Part shown: piece by piece, positions 1 through 11,830 of the stretch
Numbering within the stretch: the first letter of the stretch is position 1
How the letters are laid out: every line of letters starts with the position of its first letter
DNA from: Micrasema longulum
Lineage: Eukaryota; Arthropoda; Insecta; Trichoptera; Brachycentridae
Assembly (NCBI GenBank): GCA_022494885.1
Contig: JAGVSM010003598.1
Location: 119,314-183,313, forward strand
Direction: 5' to 3'
Length of the DNA: 64,000 nucleotides
Notes under the pieces: generated by a model
Database searches by the model: none
What the model was told of the DNA's origin: nothing
The model's input: the letters and a program-made list of their open reading frames with translations, nothing else
Made by a program: the position numbers and the translations under genes

Positions 1-1520
1 TACTATTTCAAGAATAAAAAAATTATAAAAAGAAGGCTATGTTGTGCCTCAGAAGTATATACCGGCAACTATCTATAGACAACAACCCGGCAAGTTGGCA
101 ACCCAGAGAATTAGTGACGTGGGTAAGAATATAATAGCACCGCCCTCGTTTCCAGCTTTGCACTTCGCTACCTACCAAAAAATCCGAGATCTTCGCATCT
201 CGAAATTATCGTCAATCTCAAAGTGAAAAATGTATAAATTGTAAATTCAGTGTTCGCTTATATTAATAATATATTAAATAAAGAAATAAGTGCACTTTTA
301 ATTGTAATAAATTCACAATGAATAGTTTTTAAAATTTATGTAAATCCTTTTATTTTATTACAAATTATAAAGTAACCTTTTGATAAGCAAAGTGGGGCCA
401 CACGTGATATGTTGAATATGGGATTTCAGCCGACTTACTACACCACATTTCGGTCTGTATCGCAGGGCTTAAAACATCTACGCGCAGTGTATAGTTAGTC
501 GATAATTAGTCGATTACAAATGAGTGATCTTTTCTAGTGATTTCTACCACAATCGGTGCCTCTTACAAAGCTGAAATCAATTACCTTTCAAGTTTTTAAA
601 AATAAATATTCGTATTTTATTTAAGTCCTTAAGAACCGACTTATAAAATGGGAAAAAAAGTGGTACAGCTGGGTTCGACACTAACCACGGACGGGACCAC
701 AATTCGTCTACAATTACGCCTACAACTACAATCTATTAACAATTGAGGGTATTACTTGCAAACCTGGATAAATCTTATTCAAAATACAACTGTTAGCAAT
801 AACTTCATAACTTCGTCAGTTCAAAATACGGATGTAAAATATTTTTGAGAATCTGTCATTCAAATTATTGGGTTTGTTGAAAACACGGCAACTTCTTCAT
901 GAGTATTGCAATGTTGCTAATCTAGAAAATTGAATTGATTATTTTTCTATTGCTTCTCTATACAATCATAATTATTTTCTCACCCATAACTGTTTGTTTA
1001 AATATTAACTGGTTATAATAAAAAAAATGTAAATTGTAAAAAAGTTGAAGATACAATTGTATCAGTTTTTTATTATTCACTCAAAAAAAGAAAAGGATTT
1101 TGTCGGGTTCGCAAATAGAACTCTCAATTAATAAGTCTTATCCTCAGGATTTTCAAGTTTCAGAGAACGAATAGGTAGCACACAATAAACGACATTAGAG
1201 TGTACACACGTGTCATGGATTATCCAAACACATTACCATTGTCATCTTGTCAATGTATTTACCCTCAGCTCCTTACGAAATCTAGTCGTGACTATTAAAT
1301 TTCATTCATGGCAGTTGACGGATTATTACAATTATGTATTCCTTAAATAACATTCAGTTAATTCTAGTAAGGGGTATGGTACCCAAATTTATATACGTAA
1401 ATGCTTTGTTCAAACTGATTCTTAAAAATATCAGGTGTATATTTAATATATTTGAAGTATTCTTGTTTTAAAAACAAAAAATAAGAAGTCTCCATATGTG
1501 TGTTTTTTTTAATGCGATCC
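1..1520. other. AT-rich sequence, no gene recognised
   Basis: No coding region, repeat shared with the rest of the window, or RNA gene was recognised. A 60-codon open frame near the left edge (44-226) has no recognisable family and is of a length expected by chance. The stretch is interrupted by many stops in all frames. Confidence 0.5.
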
Positions 1521-1526
1521 CGTGTG

Positions 1527-1601
1527 GGTTTGATTTAATTCCACAGTTTATCCTGAAGATGGCTCCTGCGACGGTGGCCAAAACGTCAGAACGAATCAAA
1601 C
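1527..1601 (+). ncRNA. Hammerhead-ribozyme-like motif, Penelope type with minimal stem III
   Basis: CTGAAGA (1553-1559) fits the conserved CUGANGA core. It is followed by a stem II hairpin with TGGC pairing to GCCA, then AAAAC where the canonical GAAAC is expected, then GTC (1585-1587). The ACGT around 1583-1586 would be a two-base-pair stem III without a loop, as known for hammerheads in Penelope-like retroelements. GTTTGATT (1527-1534) and AATCAAAC (1594-1601) are perfectly complementary and could close stem I. The G-to-A change at the GAAA box and a mismatch next to the core suggest a dead copy. A second copy on the other strand at 12618-12680 supports the consensus. Confidence 0.55.
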
Positions 1602-1639
1602 ATTTTTTTTTTCAACGACCAAACAAAGTCAAATTAAAT

Positions 1640-4600
1640 TTCATGTAAAAAAACAGTAAAACAATGTGTCCATTAAATAGTGAGAAATGAACTAAAACGA
1701 ATGATGTTTAAACTACGAGTTGCTATGTTTTAGCAAGTCGTATCTGGAGATATGAACATAAAAATAATGCTGACACTTTCATAATTTAAGTTATGTGTAC
1801 ATGTCAATTTTTTAACGTTTTCTTATGATAGAATTATGAAATATTTTGAGGAAAAGGGGATCATTTAATAATTTAGTTAAAATATGGCATTTATAAGGAT
1901 TATTGTGGTCGTATTTTATCGCTTATGCTTGATTAAAGTACGTCTGTCATAGTTGATCAAAGGAAATGTATTTTAATAAGGTTAAAATACACGTAACGTC
2001 AAGATAATAAGGCTTTATCTTCTTTGTATTCCACTTTTGATAAGGGGTGGCAGTTTTCTACTTCATGCTGTCAACTTTATGGACAACTAACCCTATTAGA
2101 ACAAGCCCTTTAATTATATCTAGAGGGTTGACACCTGACAAATAGATGAGCTAAATAAGAACAAATAAGATAAGTGTGACATTTGAACACGACTGTCCCG
2201 GAAGTTGTTCAAGATACCATGGAAAGTCATTTCAGGAGGTTACAAACCAAGTACAAAAAAAACTTGTTATTAATACCTATAATATACTTGTACATTAATT
2301 AAAAAAATGGTAACTCAGCTAATGGCATCATTTGTAATCAAGAAAAAACGAAAAAGCTTTAGTAATCTAAATTTACCTTGCCTTCACAAACGGCGCATGA
2401 TTGCTAATCAATCATTTATTTATAACTTACTTAATATTTAAATTAATTGTGCCGTTTTGCTGTCTAAAATTAATTTAAATACTTTCTTATGTCACACTCG
2501 AAAAATTGCAATAATGAACAACGACAAATGCAACACCAGAACAACTTAGAATTCTCTATTAGGAGAAGCAATTAGTAATTTTTTAATATAAGAAAATGAT
2601 ATAAGATTTAGACTTATTTAATTAATCAACTCTTTGTTACAAACGTTAGCAGATTCTCATTGATATAAATGTAATGATATAAATATAATGATATAAATAT
2701 AATGATATAAATATAATGATAAAATAGATTGCCCCAAACTGTTAAATTTAAAAAACTTTCGTATTCCACATAGACCAACAAGACTTAATTTTTTGTTTTA
2801 CAGTCATCATTATGATACTAATTATTCACTGAATTCGTCGATTATTCGCATTCAGTGACTTACAAATTAATACAGTAATGATTTAGATTTATTTTATACC
2901 ACGCTGCTTATGATCAAATCCTGTGTTTGGAAAAAGGATTAACAATTTAAAATTAAAATTTGATTAGTTCTTCACTTTTGTTTTAAGTCTTTACTCTTGT
3001 ATGTATAATTATTTTTTAAATTTATTATTGTTTAATATCAATATTTATATAAACCATGAAGTAAACTATTTAACTTTCCTTTTAAAGCACTTTATTTTAT
3101 TTTTTTTCTTCTTTTTTTTAAAAAACTGCTATTTGTTTTTATTTACCTTTCTTTTATAAATGTAAATATTTATATTTATTACAGATGTAAAATTTCTTTT
3201 TTATATTTAAATACTGTTTACCATTGTATACTTTTCTCGATGTTTTTGTTCTTCTTTTAATATTATGTTATTTTTTGTTGTTTTTTTTTCACTAGTTTTA
3301 TTGTAATTATGTAAATAAATAAATAAATATTGAACCTACTAACATAATACGCATAGTATAAACACCACATTTTACATACATCACTCCATACACCACTCTT
3401 CACTCTCCATATCCACAATAATAACAATATCAATACAAATATAATCACGTATTACCTACATTCTCGTTTCATAGTGTTGCGTACGTAATTGGTGTTAAGG
3501 TTAAGGATTAAATTTTGGTTTTTTGTAATAATTTAATTGTATTATTATGCCAACATATCTCTATGAGCACAACAATAATTTTGAAAATAGAATCTTCCAA
3601 ATATTTTTCCAATGATTATTTATCTTATTCAAGAAATAGTCACAATAATCATCATACATGCATAAAACGTAGTAAACATGTTGAGGAAAGGACTTTAAAG
3701 ACATATAAAGTGGTGTTCTATCGTTTCTGTCTACCCACGGGAAAACAGCGTGAGGGTTTGTTTGTTTTTGAAATCAAAATTAATCACAGATTTAAAATGT
3801 TTTAATACGTATACATAAATAACACCTTGAGAATGATATTTTTTTAGGAAGTACTGAAACATTATATTATAAAGATAAAACCTAGAACAAAGATTTGTCT
3901 TTATCAGAAAACCCAAAGAAAATCTTCTAAAAGTCTTCGCAATTATCGTTTCCGTAAATCTTTATAAAAGTGTCAATAAATATACATTAGTGTTGCTAAA
4001 CGACATTTTCATTCTTGTAGAATTTTCTCGGTAGAATGACAACGGATAATTGTGAAAAATTTCCTTGATGTGAAATAATTTGTCAATTTTTATAACGGAA
4101 CCAACCCTAATGGGTAAGGAGGGGTAGCTGTCGTGGGCTGAGGAAGAGATAGACAATCTTTGCAATGTGAATTTTATTTTAACCGACCTACAAAATAATT
4201 CGAAAATACATTTTTCAATTTCTACTTTTTAATTTGAGACCGGTTTATAAAAACACAACATCAGCCTAAAACATTTGCCATCAGCGGTTTGTGTCAGATT
4301 GCGTTAACAATCTTTGTTTTAACAACCAACTCCTTACAACTTAACCTGATTGTAATGTAATTTGATTAGCACCTCATATAAATCATTATATACACGAAAA
4401 AAATATGTTTTATATATTAAGACTGACATTATTTTAAGCCAATTTTTAGCGAAATTTGAAAAGTTTTTTTTTCAAGTAATCGATGAGTCTCAAAACAGGC
4501 TTTAAATTTAAAAAATAATAAAACTGCTATATGGGGCGTATACCGTGTATTAAAAAAACTTGCCTCTAATCTAATCTAATTTATAATTATATCAAAATCA

Positions 4601-4650
4601 TTAACTATGGAGTTTTATCAAAAAATATCAACAAATAAATCAATATTCTA
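1640..4650. other. AT-rich sequence, no gene recognised
   Basis: Three kilobases of low-complexity AT-rich DNA with homopolymer runs. The only structure noted is the 14-bp tandem repeat at 2661-2722. Small open frames at 3263-3448, 3515-3805 and 3962-4165 show no recognisable domain. Confidence 0.5.
2661..2722 (+). repeat. 14-bp tandem repeat, about 4.4 units
   Basis: The unit TGATATAAATATAA repeats at 2661, 2675, 2689 and 2703, followed by a partial unit. The first unit carries one substitution (ATGTAA instead of ATATAA). It is a minisatellite-like array with no visible coding role. Confidence 0.9.
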
Positions 4651-4654
4651 AATA

Positions 4655-4760
4655 TTTATTCAAATATTTACATTTTCAGACCATTTTCTAAAAGTCGTGA
4701 ATAACTAGTGCTGGAAAAATAGAGATCGAGTTGTGGTAAAGTGAGATTTGAACCTAAGAT
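4655..4760 (-). repeat. tRNA-derived SINE, family A, degenerate copy
   Basis: Read on the minus strand this keeps the B-box-like part (TTCAAATCTCAC) and the family A body (CATTTTCTAATAGTGAG-like and GAAAATGG-like segments). The tRNA head is lost into a CpG-rich block to the right. The best copy for comparison is at 38379-38560. Confidence 0.55.
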
Positions 4761-4764
4761 TGGT

Positions 4765-4960
4765 AAAAGATTTGGCGCGCGGTACGCGGCTCCTTGCTGC
4801 GCCCGCGCGCTCGCCATTGACACTATACTTGTTACCATATACTTGAGTTCACCGCGTCATCAAACGCTCGCCACTATGGCCAAGCACTTACACTGTATAA
4901 AACGTACGAGATGCCCGTTAGAGGCGCCAATTGATTAAATAAATATGTGGAAGTGTACCA
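4765..4960. other. CpG-rich block of unknown nature
   Basis: The segment 4772-4815 is strikingly rich in GCGC/CGCG against an AT-rich background and contains overlapping palindromes. It is followed by CCAATTGATTAAATAAATATG, a string nearly matched near 41500, so this may be the end of an unrecognised repeat. No open frame with a known domain. Confidence 0.3.
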
Positions 4961-5011
4961 AGTATTTTTTATTTATAACTTATGTCAAATACTCATATAT
5001 TGGTAGGCGCC

Positions 5012-5260
5012 GCACCGCGCCATGGCGCAGTTAGTTAGACGACTAACTGTGAATTTAGCGTCACGGGTTCGATTCCCGCTAGTTACAAGACAGAAATCGA
5101 AGAAAGATTTTGTTCTCAATTAGTTTGGATTTTGTGCTGTAATTTTTATAACTTCCTTCCATATTTTCTCTCCCTTCCATTTCCACCTGCTGATAAGCCC
5201 CTAAAATAGAGACTTAGCGGGTTATTCGTATTTTGTAATTAAGGTATTACATTCATACTC
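5012..5260 (+). repeat. tRNA-derived SINE, family D
   Basis: A tRNA-like head shows an A-box-like TGGCGCAGTTAGTTAG and a perfect B box GGTTCGATTCCC about 35 bases downstream, the spacing expected of an internal RNA polymerase III promoter. The body continues through TTTGTGCTGTAATTTTTATAA, a phrase also seen in family B at about 36585. Only one clear copy occurs in this window. It is called a SINE rather than a tRNA gene because of the long non-tRNA body and poor stem pairing. Confidence 0.65.
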
Positions 5261-5264
5261 ATTT

Positions 5265-6212
5265 TCAATAAATATTTTTTTTACTGAGAAAAATTGTTGA
5301 AAAAACGTAGTGTTAAATTACAAATGTTTTGTATAAACATATTTAAAAATACCGTCTCCACATCTCCAATAGTGTAAAAACTTGTATTTTGAGAGGAAGA
5401 TCTTTTGACATGGATTTTTATATAAACGTATCAATTATATTTTATTTACATTTCATATTAATTATCTAAAACAGGATCTATAAGAGATACATCTATTCTA
5501 CCAGATGGAATTCAGAAAAGGGTAGGTCTCGTTTATTTTTTTATTTATTTAGATTTCAATGTACGAAAATTTCTATGTTTTATACATAAAATTCACATTA
5601 AATAGCGTTTTTTAACATGTTTTACCGTAAATTCACTTATTATTCACAAAATATTGGGTATTTTAAACTTTTTCACGACTGATGCGAATTAACGACCCTT
5701 GTTTATCGATAATAACGGGCGTATTTCAAATGTTGGTCACTTCTGGCGTAGAGTTTGATATTACTTTGGTGTCTAGAAAATGACATGAGACAGTGTCGGG
5801 AAATGATGATAATAGACTAAAGTACGAAAGGCGCAATGGTGTCCCATCAATTTGAAATATTATATTAATATTAATATGGCTCGTTAGAAAAAAAAACATA
5901 TCTGAATTAATATAAAAATACTTGCAATCATGACCATAGCATAAAAACTACCTTACACCAAATTAAAAAGGGCTGTTATAATAAGCGTTTGCATTTAAAT
6001 TCAATCCCGTAAGCTAAAGCAATTTTTTTTTATTTGGAGGACCAATTTCAACAAAAAATTGAGCTTTATTCATATTTTGACAGTATTTAATTTAAAATAA
6101 GGAATAACTGAATTTATATGCATTTTGTTGTTTTTTTTTTTCCCATTTAGTGGTGCATATGGCACTGGTTAAAATAACAAAATTAATCGTATTTCAATAA
6201 TATTATTTTTTT
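5265..6212. other. AT-rich sequence, nothing recognised
   Basis: No gene, RNA or repeat shared elsewhere in the window was seen. Confidence 0.5.
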
Positions 6213-6216
6213 AATA

Positions 6217-6395
6217 AAAACTGTGTTCTTACGATTTTCCAAAATATTTTAATTTTGAGCCTATTTTCAACAAGTTGTAAATAACATGCTATTAGAAAAT
6301 GGAAATTAAGTTGGGATAGAGTGGCGTTTGAACCTCGGATCTCTAATCCATGAGTCTCCAAGACTAGCCAAGGAACCACAACCCGATTCATGAAG
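6217..6395 (-). repeat. tRNA-derived SINE, family A
   Basis: The minus strand reads GGGTTGTGGTTCC..., a B-box-like GGTTCAAACGCC, the conserved body with ATTTTCTAATAGCATG and AAATAGG-type segments, and the family's end GTAAGAACACAG. It is colinear with the copies at 8488-8662 and 38379-38560 over nearly full length. It directly abuts a family C copy in the same orientation. Confidence 0.75.
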
Positions 6396-6404
6396 GTTAG
6401 GTGA

Positions 6405-6610
6405 TATAGTTTAACGCTTCAAGTAAATGAAACCTCAAGCATAGTTGACAAACGCACCAACCACTATACTACGAAGCAAATTTATCACCATTAGATTTTT
6501 GTTTGTAAGATTTTTATCTGAGAGTAGCCATTCAGTCTAAATCGCAGCTCCAGGATTCTATTTCACAGACTGAACTGTATTTTTCATCCGCCTGGACACA
6601 GAAAACTATA
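6405..6610 (-). repeat. tRNA-derived SINE, family C head with upstream module
   Basis: The minus strand contains a module (GGATGAAAAATACAGTTC then GTGAAATAGAATCC) followed by an A-box-like TAGTATAGTGGTTGGTGCG and a decayed B-box region. The same order of module and tRNA-like head occurs at 10465-10720 and 7196-7492, so the module seems to be part of the family. Confidence 0.55.
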
Positions 6611-6611
6611 T

Positions 6612-7190
6612 AAGAGCGTATTTATTATTTTCAATGTCATAAAATATAGCTGAAATTCATAAAAGTACATGGGCGAATTTATAGTCAACACAGCGAACCC
6701 AAAAGTTATTGGCGAATATTGTTTAAAACTTGGCGAAAACTTTACTGGTATTCTTCTTAAAATATGATATCGTTTTCAGGGTAAATTCAGCTGTGCTTAG
6801 CCATTGTTAAATGGGAATATTTCGGTTCCTATGCCTTTAAACTACAAACCCAAAAGACCTTTAAAGTTTAATTCGTGGATTAAATCATTCTGAAGTTTCC
6901 AGAATTAAGGCATTACCTACGTAAATATGATGAAAATTATTTAAGAATTTTAAAATGTGAAAAGCGATCAAAAGCAATACGTTTTCTGATTATGGCTGAT
7001 TATAAAAAAAGTATTTTGCTGATTTATTAATTTTACCCGTAGATAAAACTTTAAGAATTTAAAATAACTTATTAAAAAAAACAATCCATTGGTATATTTA
7101 ATCGAATAATTATATTTTCTGCAAAAAACGAAGTACGGTTTTTTATTATAATTACGTAATAAAATAGCTAAGTTACAAATAATAAGTTGA
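6612..7190. other. AT-rich sequence, nothing recognised
   Basis: No gene or repeat shared elsewhere in the window was seen. Confidence 0.5.
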
Positions 7191-7195
7191 ACTAT

Positions 7196-7492
7196 TGAAA
7201 GAGCGTTTTTGACTCGATGGGTACGCTAGGGTTAAAATCCTGAATAAGAAAATCGGGCGAAGAGAAATCCTTGATATGTAGTGTTTGGCGCGTTCGTCTA
7301 CCATCTTTGTGGTCCTGGGCTTGATAACTAGCAGGGTAGACGTGAAATATTAGTTGATGGTTCTGCACCGCGATATTTTAATGTTTCCGGACAGGCACAT
7401 GAAGCGTAATACTGATCACCTAATCTTTCATGTAAGAAAAATAATCTAGACATGCTATAGTTGGAGTGCCAATGCAGTACCCTATGCCGCAT
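7196..7492 (+). repeat. tRNA-derived SINE, family C, degenerate copy
   Basis: The upstream module (TTTTGACTCGATGGG, AAAATCCTGAATAAG) is followed by TAGTGTTTGGCGCGTTCGTCTACC, a decayed tRNA-like head, and then the family C body (GACAGGCACATGAAGCGTAA, then GGAGTGCCAATGCAGTACCC). It lies immediately upstream of the much better copy at 7493, giving a tandem of two copies in one orientation. Confidence 0.65.
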
Positions 7493-7745
7493 CGTCAGCC
7501 TTGTGGTGTAATGGTCAGCGCGTTTGCCTGCTATGCAAGGGGTCTCGGGTTCGATTCCCTACATGGTTGGTATGAAATATTTGTTTTAAAAAGGGCGTTT
7601 TCACACTAGAACATTTCATAGTCTCTGGATTGGTACCTGATGAGTAAGACTAATCATCTTACCTTTGTATAATAAGATGATCAAAAAACGTTGCAATTGG
7701 TGTACCAATGCATGGAAATGGAATGATGATGATGATGATGATGCT
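7493..7745 (+). repeat. tRNA-derived SINE, family C, best-preserved copy
   Basis: The head has an A-box-like TGGTGTAATGGTCAGCGCG and a perfect B box GGGTTCGATTCCC. An anticodon-like arm is visible (TTGC and GCAA around a seven-base loop with GCT in anticodon position), and the acceptor arms pair with one mismatch. The body contains CATTTCATAGTCTCTGGATTGG, GTAAG/CTTAC inverted repeats and GTGTACCAATGCATGG. It ends in an (ATG)n tail at 7723-7743. Known biology: such heads act as internal RNA polymerase III promoters, and the SINE is mobilised by a partner LINE that is not identified here. Confidence 0.8.
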
Positions 7746-8485
7746 GCAACATGGATAGGGAAATTATAATGATGATTAATTACTAAAAAGTTAAAATTGA
7801 ATATATTTCAGTTACGCGTATAAAATGAAAGAAGTACATTTTTATTCCTTCAGCAATAAAATAATAATCAAATATATTGTCGTGATAAGGTGACGCAGTG
7901 TATTGTTTTAAAATATTCATTTCATAGGGCTAGTAATAATCGTTCGTAGTTGAAAGTTGATCAACACAACATCACCAAACATTTTTTTTTCTAATCTACA
8001 AAAATATTGGTTACCACTCACTTGTACCAAGAATTCAAAGATCATTTATACAAAGTTGATAAGAAATTTAAAACCTTTGGGATCTGGAAACTCCTTTAAA
8101 ATGAGTTATCTTTGTTGCTAAATATATTGCTAAATGTTTTGTGTCTTCTGTATTGGAAACTTATTGGATATATGCCTGTTTAAAAAATGTACATAGATGC
8201 ATATTTTTTAATTTTTATCAATTTTATATTTTGCTCACAAACTAATGTTTGATGTTTATGTATATATTGAACTTACAAAAATTTGAGCTTCCAAAAAAAG
8301 TTTACTAACATAATTCAAAGTAAAATATTATACATGATTTTTTTTAAACTTAACAATAATAATAAATAACTCTAATACATCACATTCAAATACTTAATTA
8401 AAATATTCATAGAACCATTGAAAATAAACTCAATAAAATGATTTCATCTGAATTTATAAGTGTAATCAAATGTTATATTCAAAAA
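7746..8485. other. AT-rich sequence, nothing recognised
   Basis: No gene or repeat shared elsewhere in the window was seen. Confidence 0.5.
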
Positions 8486-8487
8486 AA

Positions 8488-8662
8488 TAAATATTTGCGT
8501 TCTTATGATTTAACCAAATATTTCATTTTGAGGGCCATTTTCAACGAGTTGTAAATGACTCACTATTAGAAAATGGAATGAAGTTGGGGTAGAAAGGGAT
8601 TCGAACCACAGACCTTTGGGCCTTCAGTCCGAGACACTAGCCACAGGACCACAACTCGATCA
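8488..8662 (-). repeat. tRNA-derived SINE, family A, well preserved
   Basis: On the minus strand the head contains TGTGGTCCTGTGGCTAGTGT (A-box region) and GGTTCGAATCCC (perfect B box). It is followed by the body with CACTATTAG in reverse and the end AACGCAAATATTT. It matches the copy at 38379-38560 almost base for base. Confidence 0.85.
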
Positions 8663-8849
8663 GTTTTGATTTTATCAATAAAAAAAATAGTTGAATTCGT
8701 GAAGACAATGAAAATTTTTCACATATTAATTTAATATAGTTGGTCACGTATTACTATTTTATAAAGAATAAACCGCCGAGAACCATTTACTCAAATAAAT
8801 GACAAATACAGGCATTTAAAACTTGTTTTTGATTATTGTTATTTAATTA

Positions 8850-9110
8850 TGTGTCCGGTGGATGAAGAATAAGTGTTGTGCGTGGAATAGAACCAGAATC
8901 CCGGACAAGTGTTTTCAATTAGATGGATAAAAGTCCTGAAAAAGAAAATTGAGTGCATATAAATCCTTATTGAAGGGGTTGGGGCGTTCACTTATAATGT
9001 TTGAGGTCCTAAGTTGAATTTTTGGCAGACTGAATGTGAACTGTAAATTTTAAAGATCATTCTACACTGAAATTTATCATCGTTTTTGGATTGACTTTGT
9101 TTAAAGTCTC
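8850..9110 (+). repeat. SINE family C with upstream module, decayed
   Basis: The module GGTGGATGAAGAATAAGTGT and GTGGAATAGAACCAGAATCC is followed by a region colinear with 10500-10680 (TTTTCAATTAGATGG, AAAGTCCTGAAAAAG, TTTGAGGTCCTAAGTTG). The tRNA-like boxes are largely destroyed. Confidence 0.5.
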
Positions 9111-9111
9111 T

Positions 9112-9860
9112 TGTTTATTGAAAATGATGCTCTTATCTTCCGATGTTTTTATCTCGTTTAACATGTAAAAAATAGTTTTTAAATTAAAAAATTGTAAATG
9201 ATTTTAATTTATTTAAAAAGTTATAAGTTGAAATATTATGGAAATATAATAAAAATTTTATATTTATTTTATTACCTTGGAATATTTTAGGCCAGAAAAA
9301 TATTTTACCAGCACATTAAAATGGGAGTTGCTAAGAAAAAAAAAAAATATTTCAAGTTCATTATCAAGGAACGCACATTTATCATTTTATTAAAACTTTT
9401 TCTTTCTTACCTTTTATTGCAAGGAATCATTAACGGCTGATCTTTTTTTGTAAGATCTCAATTTTTCAACGGCAAATTTCCCAAGCTCCGAGAATTCCAG
9501 GAGAATTTTCATACTCACAATTTCGCATAAAAATTGCGCAAGACATAATATTGCAGGGAGTAATTTGTGGAATGTTTTCCAAGTGAGGGTTGCTTGGCTT
9601 TTAGCACATCGTAATATGTAAGTTGTAATAAAATGCCGGAGGCTAAGGGAGATTCACGCAAATACTGGGGTGATTTTAAGAGATTCCATAACATTCCCCG
9701 ACTATTGATACATAACTGGATACAAAAAGATAACCCAAATTTACTCCCGGAAAAATGGCAGGGTGCAAGGTGAATATTTTTATTTATTTTTTTATCAGTC
9801 GAAACCTAGATTTGATGTTAAAAATTAAAAATAAAATTAGTTTGAATGCCGTCAGTAAAC
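9112..9860. other. AT-rich sequence, nothing recognised
   Basis: No gene or repeat shared elsewhere in the window was seen. Confidence 0.5.
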
Positions 9861-9864
9861 ATTT

Positions 9865-9965
9865 TGTACATTTCGGCTTTATTTGGTGAAACCTAGATAA
9901 GCGGGATTGATGTTGGAAGAGACGAAAATGCTGGCTGGCGATAGCGTCTCCAGGAAACGTTTGGC
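9865..9965 (+). repeat. Dispersed repeat family H, possibly from a retrotransposon 3' end
   Basis: It shares a core of the form GGATTGATGTTGGAAGAGACGA plus GCTGGCTGGCGATAGCGTCTCC with 24535-24625 (plus strand) and 53140-53290 (minus strand). In one frame all three give a G-[GE]-T....ID...[DG]E..[AG]W-like pattern, which resembles the C-terminal tail of RTE-type elements. That assignment is only a guess. Confidence 0.4.
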
Positions 9966-10267
9966 AATGTTCACATAATGTGGTAAAGAAGAGAAATAAA
10001 CATTTTTACTCACCGTGTTTTTATATTGTAAAACACATGTCCAAACAGCTTAAAACAGTATTATTACGAAAAATGTTTGTATTTTATCGACCCTTTCATT
10101 GTTAAACTATCCCTTTTTGTAGCTAAAAATTGTTTATTGTTTAGCAGAATCTCTTCAGAGTCAAAGCTTATGTATGTCTACGCATTTAAACTTACTTGAA
10201 ATATTGCTGTTTCAAGTATGTGCAAAATGTGTATGTACTTATTGATATTACCATATCCTTTTTTTAA

Positions 10268-10460
10268 GGAAATATCTGTGTTCTCATGATTAACCCAAAT
10301 ATTTAAATACTTGGAGCCATTTTCAACGAAATGTAAATTACTCATTATTGGAAAATAAAAATTAAGTTAGGATAGAGTGAGGTCCGAACCTTGGACCTCT
10401 GATCCCTGAGTCCACACCACTAGCCACGAAACCGCATTAATTACCCAGGAACCCGATTTA
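10268..10460 (-). repeat. tRNA-derived SINE, family A
   Basis: Colinear with the other family A copies: the end AACACAGATA, the body CATTTTCAACGAAATG, and a B box decayed to GGTTCGGACCTC on the minus strand. About 20 bases appear inserted near the head (around 10435-10450). Its head faces a family C copy that begins at 10465 on the plus strand, giving a head-to-head pair. Confidence 0.7.
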
Positions 10461-10464
10461 TTAT

Positions 10465-10720
10465 TTTATCTGCATCCGGGATTAAGAATACAGTTCTATG
10501 TGTGAAATAGAACCGGAATCCTAAACGAGTGCTTTTGACTTGATGGCGACTATCAGGTCAAAATCTTGAATAAGGAAATTGAGTTAAAATATGTTCGCCC
10601 CGTAGTGTAGTGGTTCACACGTTCGCCTACTATTTTTGAGGTCCCGAGTTCAATGTATTTTGTGCACGATTGGGAGCCCTGGTAAGTATTGCCAGGGTAG
10701 TCAATTTTTTTACCCGGCTT
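10465..10720 (+). repeat. SINE family C with upstream module
   Basis: The module GGGATTAAGAATACAGTTC and GTGTGAAATAGAACCGGAATCC leads into CTTGATGG and AAATCTTGAATAAGGAAATTG. It is followed by an A-box-like TAGTGTAGTGGTTCACACG and a partial B box GAGTTCAATG. This copy best shows the module-plus-head order. Confidence 0.65.
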
Positions 10721-10724
10721 TCTT

Positions 10725-11415
10725 TAAATAAACCATAGCAAAATATCAAACGGTATTAGATTATTTTATTACTTTACGACTAATTAATGTTTTTATACGT
10801 ATGCCTGATAAAAGTACATGTTTTTTTATAGTCCAGTCAGTGAAATATTTTGTCGTAAAACGTAACATAAAATTATGTTATATTTGTGTTATGATAATAA
10901 ATTGTTCGCAGTCTGGTAACATTACGCGACTAATTCACGCATGCGCAGGCGGGTTGCAAGATTTTCGGACACGGTGCGATGTATGCAAACATGATTCTAC
11001 GCGCTTTTTTGTTTATTATAATTATATGGTTGGTTCCTATTTCGCATAAAATACAAATAAAAAATCTGTATTATGAAAAAAACTGGAAAAAGTGAAAAGG
11101 AAGAAAACTGTATTAAACTGTTTGTACAACGTACTAGAAGCAAAGCGTTTATCAGTATTTTGAGAATAAAGTTGCAGTTACGTGTCCTCGATCTAGTTTC
11201 TCTTACAAAAAAAGAGAGATAGAAGTATCGCACCGCGGAACGCAATGGGATTTTGATAATTTTCTTCAGAATTATACGTATTTCAATCTAGGAAAATACA
11301 AACAAAATGTTTGCAGAGTTGTTTCACGCGTGTAATTAATATTTTCTCTAGCGTATTTATTCAAATTATCGCATCAATGACGTAGGTTAGAATTCAAGAA
11401 TGTGTGTATGGGAAA
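10725..11415. other. No gene recognised
   Basis: Two overlapping 82-codon open frames lie on opposite strands here (10801-11049 and 10997-11245) without recognisable domains. A short GC-richer patch around 10925-10975 contains GCATGCGCAGGCGGG. Confidence 0.4.
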
Positions 11416-11419
11416 TAGA

Positions 11420-11830
11420 AGACAAGTTGAATAATTTATGTAATTCGAAACCTAAGGCAAAATACACGATTACTGAGTCCTTTTAAGAGGATATGCGGTG
11501 GAAAAGATAATTTGATGAATACGTATTTTAATATAGTTTTCTTGTCATTCTCTTGCAAATACCTTTGAGAATGCTGAGCTGACTGATAATGTATAAATAA
11601 AATCGGCAAAATCGAAATCTCGCATTCCTGTTTTCCGCACACGGAAACTTAGCCCATTTCGACTATTTTAAACGACTGTTCATTAGAAAAAAATTACTGT
11701 ATTGGCGAGTTTAGTTGTTTTTAACCAAAGTTATCATGTTTGTTTATAGTGTGTCCGAAAACGGCAGATAAAACGAGAAACTTTTAAGGTTTATTTTATG
11801 GTTCCAGTTTCTATGGTAGCCATTTTTTAA
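11420..11830 (+). repeat. Dispersed repeat family J, copy 1
   Basis: Shares the ordered blocks TTTTCTTGTCA, CAAAATCGGC or CAAAATCG, TTTTCCGCAC, ACTGTATTGG and CAGATAAAACG with 30950-31450 and with the two half-copies at 32140-32304 and 34118-34480. No coding capacity is evident. The family could be a non-autonomous DNA element or an old LTR fragment. Confidence 0.5.

Noticed and set aside
44..226. 60-codon open frame at the left edge
   Set aside because: No recognisable domain, short, no supporting context; chance in AT-rich DNA.
7497..7570. Possible functional tRNA gene (GCT anticodon position)
   Set aside because: Arms are imperfect and the sequence continues into a repeated non-tRNA body with an ATG-repeat tail, so it is a SINE head.
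7640..7675. CTGATGAGTAAG...CTTAC in SINE family C as another hammerhead
   Set aside because: The hairpin after CTGATGA is real but no GAAA follows, and other copies do not keep CTGATGA.
10801..11245. Overlapping 82-codon frames on opposite strands
   Set aside because: Mutual shadows without domains.
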